Assembly (NCBI RefSeq): GCF_007795095.1
Contig: NZ_CP042218.1
Span: 1,922,001 to 1,986,000, forward strand
Origin: Luteimonas granuli
Lineage (GTDB): Bacteria > Pseudomonadota > Gammaproteobacteria > Xanthomonadales > Xanthomonadaceae
Length of the DNA: 64,000 nt
Reading direction: 5' to 3'
Shown: piece by piece, positions 26,395 to 33,958 of the stretch
How the letters are laid out: the number at the start of each line of letters is the position of its first letter
Numbering within the stretch: the stretch's first letter is position 1
Notes under the pieces: model-generated
What the model was told of the DNA's origin: nothing
Database searches by the model: none
Seen by the model: only the letters and a program-made list of their open reading frames with translations
Position numbers and translations under genes: made by a program

Positions 26395-27081
26395 ATGCGC
26401 ATCCTGCTGGTTGAAGACGAAGCCCCGCTGCGGGAGACCCTGGCCGCCCGCCTGAAGCGCGAGGGCTTCGCCGTCGACGCCGCGCAGGACGGCGAAGAGG
26501 GCCTGTACATGGGCCGCGAGGTGCCCTTCGACGTCGGCATCATCGACCTCGGCCTGCCGAAGATGTCGGGCATGGAGCTGGTCAAGGCGCTGCGCGACGA
26601 AGGCAAGCAGTTCCCCGTGCTGATCCTTACCGCGCGCTCGAGCTGGCAGGACAAGGTGGATGGCCTCAAGCAGGGCGCCGACGACTACCTGGTGAAGCCC
26701 TTCCACGTCGAGGAGCTGCTGGCGCGGATCAACGCGCTGGTCCGCCGCGCCGCGGGCTGGAGCAAGCCGACGCTGGAATGCGGTGCGGTGGTGCTCGACC
26801 TGGCCGCGCAGACGGTCAGCGTGCACGGCCAGAACGTCGACCTCACCAGCTACGAGTACAAGGTGCTCGAGTACCTGATGATGCACGCCGGCGAGCTGGT
26901 CTCGAAGGCCGACCTGACCGAGCACATCTACCAGCAGGACTTCGATCGCGACTCCAATGTGCTCGAGGTCTTCATCGGCCGGCTGCGCAAGAAGCTCGAT
27001 CCGGACGGCACGCTGAAGCCCATCGAGACCGTGCGCGGCCGCGGCTACCGCTTCGCGATCCCGCGCAGCAACGAAGGCTGA
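26395..27081 (+). CDS. phoP: Response regulator, OmpR/PhoP family
   Basis: A 228-residue regulator. The receiver domain has D8/D9-type acidic residues (LLVEDEAP), phosphoacceptor D51 (IIDLGLPKMSGMEL) and Lys in DDYLVKPF. The C-terminal winged helix (LTSYEYKVLEYLMMHAGELVSKADLTEHIY, then VLEVFIGRLRKKLD) is of OmpR type. The closest named relatives are PhoP of Xanthomonas and Pseudomonas, which respond to Mg2+ and cationic peptides. The kinase gene follows 31 bp later on the same strand, forming a standard pair. The regulator assignment is firm; the PhoP name rests on its partner and on the Xanthomonas-like order. Confidence 0.88.
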   Translation: MRILLVEDEAPLRETLAARLKREGFAVDAAQDGEEGLYMGREVPFDVGIIDLGLPKMSGMELVKALRDEGKQFPVLILTARSSWQDKVDGLKQGADDYLVKPFHVEELLARINALVRRAAGWSKPTLECGAVVLDLAAQTVSVHGQNVDLTSYEYKVLEYLMMHAGELVSKADLTEHIYQQDFDRDSNVLEVFIGRLRKKLDPDGTLKPIETVRGRGYRFAIPRSNEG

Positions 27082-27112
27082 GCCCGGAGGGCGCGCCGCG
27101 CGCGCGCCCGAC

Positions 27113-28546
27113 GTGCGTGGAGGCGGCGTGGGGCAGGCGCGCAGGGAACGGACACTGGGGTGGCGGCCGCGCTCGCTGCAGGCGCGACAGCTGCTGGCCG
27201 CGAGCCTGGGTCTGCTGGCCTTCCTGGCCGCGGCCGGCTACGCCCTGGACCGCGCCTTCGTCGACGTCGCCAGCCAGCTCCAGCGCGACCGGCTCCGCAG
27301 CTATGCATCGGCCTACGCCGGTGACATCGAGTTCGATCGCGGCGGCAACCTGATCCCGCCCTACACCCAGCCCGACGAGCGTTTCGACCGCCCCGGAAGC
27401 GGCCTGTACGCCGAGGTGGTGCTGCCCGGAGGCGGCTGGTCCTCGGAATCCACGCGTGGCCCGCAGCTGCCCGAGGCGGAACTGCTGGAAGGCGGCGCGG
27501 AGAAGTTCGAGGGGCCGCTGCCCATCACCCGCGCCGACGGCACCTATGGCGAGGTGCTGCGCTACGGCAAGGGCTTTGTGTGGGACCTCGAGCAGCGACC
27601 CGAGGCCGAGTTCCCGTACACCATCTACATCATGGAGGACGCCGGCACGCTGCCGCAGCAGGTGCGCGTGTTCCGCGCCGCCCTCTGGGGCTACCTCGGC
27701 ATCGCCGGCCTGGTGCTGCTGCTGGTGCAGGCGCTGGTGCTGCGCTGGAGCCTGCTGCCGCTGCGGCGCGTGGTGGCCGAGCTCAAGCGCGTGCAGGCCG
27801 GCCAGGCCAACCGCATGAGCGAACTGCATCCGCGCGAGCTCGAGCCGCTCACGGAGAGCATCAACGCGCTCGTCGAGAGCGAGCGCCAGAACCTCGAACA
27901 CCAGCGCAACACCATGGCCGACCTTGCGCACAGCCTGAAGACGCCGCTGGCGGTGCTCCGCACGCGCCTGGAAAGCGACGCCACCGAGGCCGAGTTGCGC
28001 GAGGAGGTCGCGACGCAGGTGCAGCGCATGAACGAACTGGTCGGCTACCAGCTCGGGCGCGCGGCCTCGACCGGGCACGCCCTGTTCGCCGCCCCGGTCG
28101 AGATCGAGCCCCATGCCGAGCAGATCGTGCGCGGCCTGGAGAAGATCTACGCGGACAAGGGCGCGGTGTGCGAGTTCGAGATCGATCCCGCGGCGCGCTT
28201 CCACGGCGAACCCGGCGACCTGCAGGAGCTGCTGGGCAACCTGCTCGAGAACGCCTTCAAGTGGGCGCATTCGCGCGTCCTGCTGACCGCGGAAGTCGGA
28301 GAGTGCGCGCCGCGGCGGCCGGGGCTGGTGCTCGCGGTCGACGACGACGGCCCGGGCATCCCGCCCGAGCGCATCGCACACGTGCTGCAGCGCGGAGTGC
28401 GAGGCGACGAGCGCGTGCAGGGCCATGGCATCGGGCTGTCGATCGTGCAGGACATCGTGCGCGGCTACCGCGGCGAACTCGAGGTCGGCGCATCGCCGGA
28501 GCTCGGTGGCGCGCGCTTCCTGGTGCGGCTGCCTCCGGGGCTGTAG
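27113..28546 (+). CDS. phoQ: Sensor histidine kinase, PhoQ-like
   Basis: A 477-residue kinase. Membrane helices at ~26-46 and ~190-210 flank a ~140-residue periplasmic sensor (DRAFVDVASQLQRDRLRSYA to EDAGTLPQQVRV). A HAMP region follows (RWSLLPLRRVVAELKRVQAG), then the phosphoacceptor H273 (MADLAHSLKTPLAVLRTRLE), an H-box variant typical of PhoQ in this family. The ATPase domain has ENAFKWAHSRV, DDDGPGIPPE and GHGIGLSIVQDIV. The GTG at 27113 is the longest start; a GTG five codons later is equally possible. The sensor is not obviously acidic as in enterobacterial PhoQ, so the signal may differ. Confidence 0.86.
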   Translation: MRGGGVGQARRERTLGWRPRSLQARQLLAASLGLLAFLAAAGYALDRAFVDVASQLQRDRLRSYASAYAGDIEFDRGGNLIPPYTQPDERFDRPGSGLYAEVVLPGGGWSSESTRGPQLPEAELLEGGAEKFEGPLPITRADGTYGEVLRYGKGFVWDLEQRPEAEFPYTIYIMEDAGTLPQQVRVFRAALWGYLGIAGLVLLLVQALVLRWSLLPLRRVVAELKRVQAGQANRMSELHPRELEPLTESINALVESERQNLEHQRNTMADLAHSLKTPLAVLRTRLESDATEAELREEVATQVQRMNELVGYQLGRAASTGHALFAAPVEIEPHAEQIVRGLEKIYADKGAVCEFEIDPAARFHGEPGDLQELLGNLLENAFKWAHSRVLLTAEVGECAPRRPGLVLAVDDDGPGIPPERIAHVLQRGVRGDERVQGHGIGLSIVQDIVRGYRGELEVGASPELGGARFLVRLPPGL

Positions 28547-28549
28547 CGG

Positions 28550-29299
28550 TCAGGCGGTCGCGAATGGCGACCGGCCATAGAGCCGCCGCAGGTGCGCCGC
28601 GACCACGGGCTGCTCGCGTTCAAGCAGCGCCGGGTCGCTGAAGTGGTATTCGCTGCAGACCGCGAAGAACTCCTCCGGGGCCTCGGCGGCGTAAGGGTCC
28701 AGTGCGGTGTGCAGACCGCGGTCGACGCGCGCGGCGAAGGCGTCGTAGGCCCGCTGGAAATCCCGCGCCCACTCGCGCTGCCAGGCGCGCGGCAGGGGCG
28801 GGGTGCCGTCGAGCACGCCGTCGAGCGCGTCGAGCTTGTGCACCATCTCGTGCACCGCCACGCAACAGCCGTCGCGGGGGCTCTCGAGGTCGGCGGCCAC
28901 ATCCGCCCAGGACAGCACCAGCGGCCCGCGCTCCCATGCCTCGCCGGCCAGATCGTCCTCCCACTCATGCATCACGCCGGCGGCGTCGACGTGGCTGCGG
29001 TCGACGCGGAACGCGTCCGGGTACACCAGCAGCTGCGACCAGCCGTGCAGGCCTTCGGCGCCGAACTCCAGCAGCGGCAGGCAGCACAGCGCGGCGAGCG
29101 TGGTGCGCTCCACGTCGCCGAGCGCGAGTTCGCCGAGCGGAGTGATCTCCTTGTCGCGCAGGAAGCGGGCGGCCAGTGCGCGCAGGCGCGCGGAGCGGGC
29201 TTCGTCGAGCGCGGCCACCCATGGGACGCCGGCGCGGAGGGACTGCCAGATGTCCGGGGCGACGTCAGGGGGCGGGCGCCGGAACAGGCGCCTGATCAT
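28550..29299 (-). CDS. mtfA: MtfA-type zinc-dependent peptidase (M90)
   Basis: A 249-residue protein with the M90 motif H150-E-x-x-H154 (VAVHEMVHKLDALDG) and the downstream glutamate in EEFFAVCSEYHF, which complete the zinc site. In E. coli MtfA is a cytosolic aminopeptidase that inactivates the Mlc repressor and so influences glucose uptake. The length is near E. coli MtfA (265). It converges with the phoQ-like gene, whose stop is only 3 bp away. The small secreted-protein gene upstream is on the same strand. Confidence 0.9.
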   Translation of the reverse strand: MIRRLFRRPPPDVAPDIWQSLRAGVPWVAALDEARSARLRALAARFLRDKEITPLGELALGDVERTTLAALCCLPLLEFGAEGLHGWSQLLVYPDAFRVDRSHVDAAGVMHEWEDDLAGEAWERGPLVLSWADVAADLESPRDGCCVAVHEMVHKLDALDGVLDGTPPLPRAWQREWARDFQRAYDAFAARVDRGLHTALDPYAAEAPEEFFAVCSEYHFSDPALLEREQPVVAAHLRRLYGRSPFATA

Positions 29300-29308
29300 G
29301 CCGCGCTC

Positions 29309-29569
29309 CTAGCGGAACATCCCCGGCAGGAAGCTGTGCCAGCGCGGCGGGCGAGACGCTTCGGAGTCCGCGCCGCGCGGTGACACCGGCTTCTCGGGTT
29401 CGATGCGCCGGGTGGTGCGGACCGGGTCGACGTCGGGTTCGGCGCCGGTCGCGTAGTCGGTGCTGCAGCTCGAGCCGTCGCCGCCGGGCCCGGCCATGCG
29501 TGCTTCGCGGGCCTCGGCCGGAACGGCGAGGGAGAGCAGGGTCATGGCGATGAGGGCGCGGACGAACAT
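29309..29569 (-). CDS. Small hypothetical exported protein
   Basis: An 86-residue protein with a clear signal peptide (FVRALIAMTLLSLAVPAEA, cleavage near residue 20). The mature part is short, hydrophilic and probably disordered (MAGPGGDGSSCSTDYATG, then the Pro/Arg-rich RTTRRIEPEKPVSPRG) with one Cys. No family is recognised. It lies 9 bp upstream of mtfA on the same strand and is divergent from birA. The signal peptide and the third-position bias argue for a real gene, but with modest confidence. Confidence 0.62.
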   Translation of the reverse strand: MFVRALIAMTLLSLAVPAEAREARMAGPGGDGSSCSTDYATGAEPDVDPVRTTRRIEPEKPVSPRGADSEASRPPRWHSFLPGMFR

Positions 29570-29674
29570 GGCGTGGGCCTGTACGGTGACCGGGTCAACT
29601 CCCCGATCATACATGGACTGCGGTGGCGCCATGCGCCGGCACCGGGGCCGGCGGCCAGGTGCGACAATCGCTCG

Positions 29675-30715
29675 ATGTCCGCCCACGCCGACGTCGATCC
29701 GCCCAGCGAAAGTGCCGCCGCCGAGAAGGCGCTGCTGCTGCGCCTGCGTGCCGGCCCGGTGTCGGGCGATGCGCTCGCCCGCGAGGTGGGACTGACCCGG
29801 GCGGCGGTGTGGAAGCGGATCCAGGCCCTGCGCGCGGCCGGAGTCGCCATCGCGGCGCAGCCGGGACGCGGCTACGCGCTCGAGGTGCCGCTGGACCTGC
29901 TCGATGCCGGCGGCATTGCCGCCGCCCTGCCGGCCGCCCTGCGCGCGGCCGTGCACGGGCCGGAGGTCGCCTGGAGCATCGACTCCACCAACAGCGCGCT
30001 GATGCGCCGGCGTACGCCGCCACGCGGGGTCGAAGTGCTGCTGGCCGAGCGCCAGTCCGGCGGTCGGGGGCGGTTGGGGCGCGACTGGGCCTCGCCGCTG
30101 GCGGCCAACCTCTACCTCTCGCTGGCGCGCGCCTTCGAAGGCGGTCTCGCGCGGCTCGGTGGCCTGGGCCTCGTGGCCGGCGTCGCCACGGCGGAGGCGC
30201 TGCATGGACTGGGCTACGGCGCGGTGCGGCTGAAGTGGCCCAACGACCTGGTGGTGATGGATCCCGCCCGCGGTGCCCTGCGCAAGCTCGGCGGCCTGCT
30301 GGTGGAGGGCGGCGGGGAGCAGGGCGGCCCGGTGCGGGCGGTGGTCGGCATCGGCCTGAACGTGCGCATGCCGGCCACGGCGGCCGCGACGATCACCCAG
30401 CCCTGGTGCGACCTCGCGGCGCTGCCGCATCCCGCGCCGCCCTCGCGCAACGCCATCGCCGCCGCGCTCGTCGCCGGCCTTGTGCCGGCGCTGGACCTGT
30501 TCGACCGCGAAGGACTGGCGCCGTTCCTGTCGCGCTATGCGGGGCTGGATGCGCTGGAAGGGTGCGACGTGGAGGTGCGGGCCGGAACCATGGCCTGTGC
30601 GGGAACGGCGCTGGGCGTGGCGGGCGACGGCGCGCTCCGCGTCCGGATCGACGGCGTCGAACGCCTGTTCCACGCCGGCGAGGCCAGCCTGCGCGTGCGA
30701 GCGGAGACGACATGA
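29675..30715 (+). CDS. birA: Bifunctional biotin ligase/repressor BirA
   Basis: A 346-residue protein. The N-terminal winged helix-turn-helix (VSGDALAREVGLTRAAVWKRIQALRAAGV) suggests it also represses biotin genes. The ligase domain has the biotinyl-AMP loop GGRGRLGRDWASP and KWPNDLVV, with the C-terminal SH3-like end. It attaches biotin to the acetyl-CoA carboxylase carrier protein. GACAAT ends exactly 6 nt before the ATG at 29675, supporting this start and a leaderless message; an upstream in-frame start would overlap that -10. The stop overlaps the coaX start (ATGA). Confidence 0.93.
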   Translation: MSAHADVDPPSESAAAEKALLLRLRAGPVSGDALAREVGLTRAAVWKRIQALRAAGVAIAAQPGRGYALEVPLDLLDAGGIAAALPAALRAAVHGPEVAWSIDSTNSALMRRRTPPRGVEVLLAERQSGGRGRLGRDWASPLAANLYLSLARAFEGGLARLGGLGLVAGVATAEALHGLGYGAVRLKWPNDLVVMDPARGALRKLGGLLVEGGGEQGGPVRAVVGIGLNVRMPATAAATITQPWCDLAALPHPAPPSRNAIAAALVAGLVPALDLFDREGLAPFLSRYAGLDALEGCDVEVRAGTMACAGTALGVAGDGALRVRIDGVERLFHAGEASLRVRAETT

Positions 30716-31452
30716 GCGACTGGCTGTTCGATCTGGGCAATACACGGCTGAAGCTGGCGCCGTTCGATGGGGACGGCCCCGGCGCCGTGGTCGCACATGC
30801 ACACGTGCACGAGGGCCTCGACCCGGCCTGGACCTCGACCCTGCCGCCGCGAATCGAGATCGCCTGGCTGGCCAGCGTCGGCCCGCCGGCGCTGCGCGCC
30901 GCGCTGCTGCAGGCGCTGGTGCCACGCGCCGCACGCGTGGTCGAGGTGCGGGTGGAGCGGCGGATGGCGGATGTGGTGATCGGCTACGCCGAGCCGACGC
31001 GACTGGGCGTCGATCGTGCGCTGGCGCTGGTGGGTGCGCGCGGGCGCACGCCCGGCTGGGCGCTGGTGGTCGGCGTCGGCACCGCACTGACCGTCGATCT
31101 GCTCGATGCCGGAGGACGCCATCACGGCGGCAGCATCGCGCCGTCGCCGACGCTGATGCGCGCGGCGCTGCACGCGCGGGCGCCGCAGCTGCCGCCCGCG
31201 GGCGGCGTCGACGGCATCTTCGGCACCGATACCGCGGACGCCCTGGCCGCGGGCTGCACGGGCGCGGCGCTCGGCCTGATCGAGCGCAGCCGGGCCGCGG
31301 CCGCCCGGCTTGCGGGGACGACGCCCGCGGTGCTGATGCACGGAGGTGGCGCCGCCGCGCTGTTGGACGGGGTGGACGCCGCGGTGCACGCACCGTCGCT
31401 GGTGCTCGAGGGCCTGGCGCGGCTGGCCCGGCAGCCGGCGGCCGCGGGCTAG
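30712..31452 (+). CDS. coaX: Type III pantothenate kinase CoaX
   Basis: A 246-residue kinase of the ASKHA fold that performs the first step of coenzyme A synthesis. The phosphate-1 motif is FDLGNTRLKLA, the phosphate-2 motif VVGVGTALTVDLLD, and GGSIAPSPTLMRAALHARAPQLP is typical of the family. Its ATG overlaps the birA stop. The birA-coaX-SPOR order is common in Xanthomonadaceae and links two cofactor-dependent functions. Type III enzymes are not inhibited by CoA, so flux control differs from CoaA. Confidence 0.94.
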   Translation: MSDWLFDLGNTRLKLAPFDGDGPGAVVAHAHVHEGLDPAWTSTLPPRIEIAWLASVGPPALRAALLQALVPRAARVVEVRVERRMADVVIGYAEPTRLGVDRALALVGARGRTPGWALVVGVGTALTVDLLDAGGRHHGGSIAPSPTLMRAALHARAPQLPPAGGVDGIFGTDTADALAAGCTGAALGLIERSRAAAARLAGTTPAVLMHGGGAAALLDGVDAAVHAPSLVLEGLARLARQPAAAG

Positions 31453-31461
31453 AATCCGCGG

Positions 31462-32160
31462 ATGCCTGCGCGCGCGCTGCTCGTCCTCCTGGTCATGCTC
31501 AACATCGGCATCGCCCTCTGGTGGGTGCTTCGTCCGGCCGCGGAACCGTCCGGGTCCTGGTCGCCCCCGGCCGGGGTGCCGCGGCTGCGCCTGTTGGGCG
31601 AACAGGAGGGCGCGATGGTGGATGTGGCGCGGCAGGTCGAGGCTGAGTCTGTCGCTTCCGCTTCCGCTGTCGCTGGCGCCGGGCTGCGCTGCGTGACCTT
31701 CGGTCCGTTCGACGGCGCGGTCGCGGCGACCGGTGCGCGCGAGGCGCTGCAATCCCTGGGCGCGTCACATATGCGCGTGCGCGAGGTGCCCGGGACACCG
31801 CGGGGCTGGCGCGTGCTGATTCCGCCGCAGGCCGACCGTGCGCAGGCGGACGCGCTGGCCGCGCGGATCCGGCAGGCAGGCTTCGACGATCTGATGGTCA
31901 TGTCCTCGGGCGAGGACGCCAACGGTATCGCGCTCGGGCTCTACCGCAGCGAGTCCGCTGCCGGGAGACGCGAAGCGAACCTGCGCGCCGCCGGCTTCTC
32001 CGCGCAGACGCAGCGCTGGGGTGACGCGGCGACCACGCACTGGCTGGACGTGGCCGCGGCCCCCGGCTTCGATGCCGACGCGGCCCGCCGCGCCGCCTCC
32101 GCACCACGGCTGCAGGAGATCGAGTGCGCCGGCGTCGTGGAGTCCGCCGCCGCGCGCTAG
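31462..32160 (+). CDS. SPOR-domain protein, single-pass inner membrane
   Basis: A 232-residue protein. Residues 4-22 (ARALLVLLVMLNIGIALWW) form one membrane anchor. A SPOR-like domain spans ~115-190 (GWRVLIPPQADRAQADALAARIRQAGFDDLMVM), which usually binds denuded peptidoglycan at the division site. The region before it is Ala/Val/Ser-rich. TAGAAT (31450-31455) overlaps the coaX stop codon and ends 6 nt before the ATG, so this gene probably has its own leaderless promoter. The tRNA-Thr gene begins 29 bp after its end. Confidence 0.82.
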   Translation: MPARALLVLLVMLNIGIALWWVLRPAAEPSGSWSPPAGVPRLRLLGEQEGAMVDVARQVEAESVASASAVAGAGLRCVTFGPFDGAVAATGAREALQSLGASHMRVREVPGTPRGWRVLIPPQADRAQADALAARIRQAGFDDLMVMSSGEDANGIALGLYRSESAAGRREANLRAAGFSAQTQRWGDAATTHWLDVAAAPGFDADAARRAASAPRLQEIECAGVVESAAAR

Positions 32161-32163
32161 AAT
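32158..32163 (+). promoter_or_regulatory. -10 box of the tRNA-Thr gene
   Basis: TAGAAT overlaps the TAG stop of the SPOR gene and ends 26 nt before the mature tRNA. No clear -35 box is seen 16-18 bp upstream. The position is right for a short tRNA precursor leader. Confidence 0.4.
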
Positions 32164-32189
32164 GCCGCAGGTTGCCCGCGGCGCATCGG

Positions 32190-32265
32190 GCCGGCATAGC
32201 TCAGCTGGTAGAGCAACCGCCTTGTAAGCGGTAGGTCGTCCGTTCGATCCGGACTGCCGGCACCA
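32190..32265 (+). tRNA. tRNA-Thr (anticodon TGT)
   Basis: A 76-base cloverleaf with encoded CCA: acceptor arms GCCGGCA and TGCCGGC pair perfectly, the D arm is GCTCAGCTGGTAGAGC, the anticodon stem is ACCGC/GCGGT with loop CTTGTAA (anticodon TGT), and the T arm is GTCCGTTCGATCCGGAC. It reads ACA and, by wobble, other threonine codons. It sits between the SPOR gene and arginase. Confidence 0.97.
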
Positions 32266-32295
32266 CTCGTCCTGCACGCCACACCGGAGGCATCC

Positions 32296-33219
32296 ATGTC
32301 CCTGAAGCCGCAGCCCGTTTCCGTGTTCGGCGCGCCCACCGACGTCGGCGCCGGCCGGCGCGGTGCGTCGATGGGGCCGGAAGCGCTGCGCGTGGCGGGT
32401 CTGGTGGAAGCACTGGTCAGGCGCGGCGTGGATGCGGTGGACCGCGGCGACGTCGCCGGGCCGCGCAATCCCTGGCAGAAGCCGGTGGACGGCTACCGCC
32501 ATCTCGACGAGGTCGTCGCCTGGAACCGCGCCGTCATGGCGCTGGCCAGCGCCGAACTCGAGGCCGGGCGCATGCCGGTGATGCTCGGCGGCGACCACTG
32601 CCTGGCGGTGGGCTCGATCGCCGCGGTCGCCCGCCACTGTCGCGCCACGGGCAAGCGCCTGCGGGTCCTGTGGCTCGACGCGCACGCGGACTTCAACACG
32701 TCGGCGATCACGCCCTCGGGCAACGTCCACGGCATGCCCGTGGCCTGCCTGTGCGGCCTGGGCCCCGACGCGCTGGTCCATCTCGGGGGGCCGGGGCCGG
32801 CGATCTCGCCTTCCGAGGTGCGGCAGATCGGCATCCGCTCGGTGGACGCCCAGGAGAAGCGCCTGGTCCGCGAGCACGGGCTGGACATCTACGACATGCG
32901 CTACATCGACGAAGTCGGCATGAAGCAGGTGATGGAAGAGGCGCTCGCCGGCCTCGACGCCAACACCCATCTGCATGTGAGCTTCGACGTCGACGTGCTC
33001 GATCCCGCCATCGCGCCGGGCACCGGCACACGCGTGCCCGGCGGACTCGACTACCGCGAGGCGCAGCTGATGATGGAGATGATCGCCGACGCCGGCGGCG
33101 CCGATTCGCTTGACCTGGTCGAAGTGAACCCTGCGCTGGACAAGCGCAACCGCACCGCGCGCCTGGCGGTGGACCTGGTGGAAAGCCTGTTCGGAAAATC
33201 CACGCTGATGCGCGACTGA
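32296..33219 (+). CDS. rocF: Arginase
   Basis: A 307-residue arginase that splits L-arginine into ornithine and urea. All three manganese-binding motifs are present: GGDHCLAVGS, DAHADFN and SFDVDVLDP. The hexameric arginase end (LVEVNPALDKRNRTARLAVDLVESLFG) is intact. The length is typical for RocF (about 300). It begins 30 bp after the tRNA-Thr gene and may be read from the same promoter region. No other urea or ornithine genes are adjacent. Confidence 0.94.
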   Translation: MSLKPQPVSVFGAPTDVGAGRRGASMGPEALRVAGLVEALVRRGVDAVDRGDVAGPRNPWQKPVDGYRHLDEVVAWNRAVMALASAELEAGRMPVMLGGDHCLAVGSIAAVARHCRATGKRLRVLWLDAHADFNTSAITPSGNVHGMPVACLCGLGPDALVHLGGPGPAISPSEVRQIGIRSVDAQEKRLVREHGLDIYDMRYIDEVGMKQVMEEALAGLDANTHLHVSFDVDVLDPAIAPGTGTRVPGGLDYREAQLMMEMIADAGGADSLDLVEVNPALDKRNRTARLAVDLVESLFGKSTLMRD

Positions 33220-33347
33220 ATCCGCGCCTGAATGGATGCCCGGACGCGGGTGCCACCGCGTATCGTCCTCAACGCGGATTTCACCGATGGCTGCGTCTCA
33301 TGGCGTTACCGCGGGCGCCGCCCGGCGGATCCTACGAGGAGACTCCC

Positions 33348-33503
33348 ATGAAGCGCATTGCAATCCTGATCCTGGCTTCGATCTTTTCCGCCGGCATGCT
33401 CGGAGCCTGCAACACCGTCGCGGGTGCGGGCAAGGACGTACAGAAGGTGGGCGAGAAGGTCGAAGAGGCCGCCGACGAGACCGGTGCCACCGATCCGCTG
33501 TAA
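33348..33503 (+). CDS. Entericidin A/B family lipoprotein
   Basis: A 51-residue lipoprotein: signal MKRIAILILASIFSAGMLGAC with the lipobox LGAC, then NTVAGAGKDVQKVGEKVEEAADE, the conserved entericidin core. In E. coli ecnAB encode an antidote/toxin pair, but many Gram-negative bacteria, like this one, have only one member, where its role is unclear. GGAG precedes the ATG at about 8 nt. The neighbour CsbD-like gene is also a stress-induced small protein type. Confidence 0.9.
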   Translation: MKRIAILILASIFSAGMLGACNTVAGAGKDVQKVGEKVEEAADETGATDPL

Positions 33504-33630
33504 GCGCGGTCATGGAAGTGAAGGCCGGGGCAACGAATCCTTGATCCGATCGATATGGCGCCCTACCCGATGATGAACGTCGATCCACCGCAAGGCGGAG
33601 ATCGATCCCCCAACACGAAGAGGTGACACC

Positions 33631-33831
33631 ATGAACAAGGACATCATTGCCGGCAAGTGGACGCAGCTGAAGGGCCAGGCGCAGGCCAGGTGGGGCGACC
33701 TGACGGATGACGTGTTCGACGTCGCCGAGGGCAACAGCGAGTACCTGGCGGGCAAGCTGCAGGAGCAGTACGGCTGGGAACGCGACCGGGCCGAACGCGA
33801 GGTCCGCGAGTTCGAGAAGACCCTCCACTGA
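33631..33831 (+). CDS. CsbD family stress protein
   Basis: A 66-residue acidic helical protein: [28 protein letters not shown] is the CsbD signature, followed by [18 protein letters not shown]. CsbD proteins are general-stress induced and of unknown biochemical role. GAAGAGGTG lies just before the ATG as a good ribosome site. A strong hairpin terminator follows 27 bp after its stop. It forms a small stress-gene pair with entericidin. Confidence 0.92.
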   Translation: MNKDIIAGKWTQLKGQAQARWGDLTDDVFDVAEGNSEYLAGKLQEQYGWERDRAEREVREFEKTLH

Positions 33832-33858
33832 GCGTCACCGCGACGCGTCCGCACCAAT

Positions 33859-33892
33859 ATGCGAAGGGCCGGCAAACGCCGGCCCTTCGCAT
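33859..33892 (+). terminator. Intrinsic hairpin after csbD-like gene
   Basis: A perfect 15-bp stem (33859-33873 with 33878-33892) closes a 4-nt AAAC loop. There is no T-tract, but a stem this stable between csbD and the trpS promoter is most likely a terminator. Confidence 0.75.
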
Positions 33893-33923
33893 GTCCAGGG
33901 GCACCGGCGCTCGCACCGCGGGC

Positions 33924-33929
33924 TAAAAT
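33924..33929 (+). promoter_or_regulatory. Candidate -10 box for trpS
   Basis: TAAAAT lies 29 nt before the trpS ATG, in an AT-poor background. No good -35 is seen. The leader is short and holds no tryptophan codons, so attenuation by a leader peptide is not indicated. Confidence 0.35.
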
Positions 33930-33958
33930 GTGGCCATTCCCCTCTTTCCGGCCACTGA

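Noticed and set aside
33348..33503. Toxin-antitoxin pair with entericidin
   Set aside because: Only one entericidin-like gene is present, and the CsbD gene beside it is not an antitoxin type.
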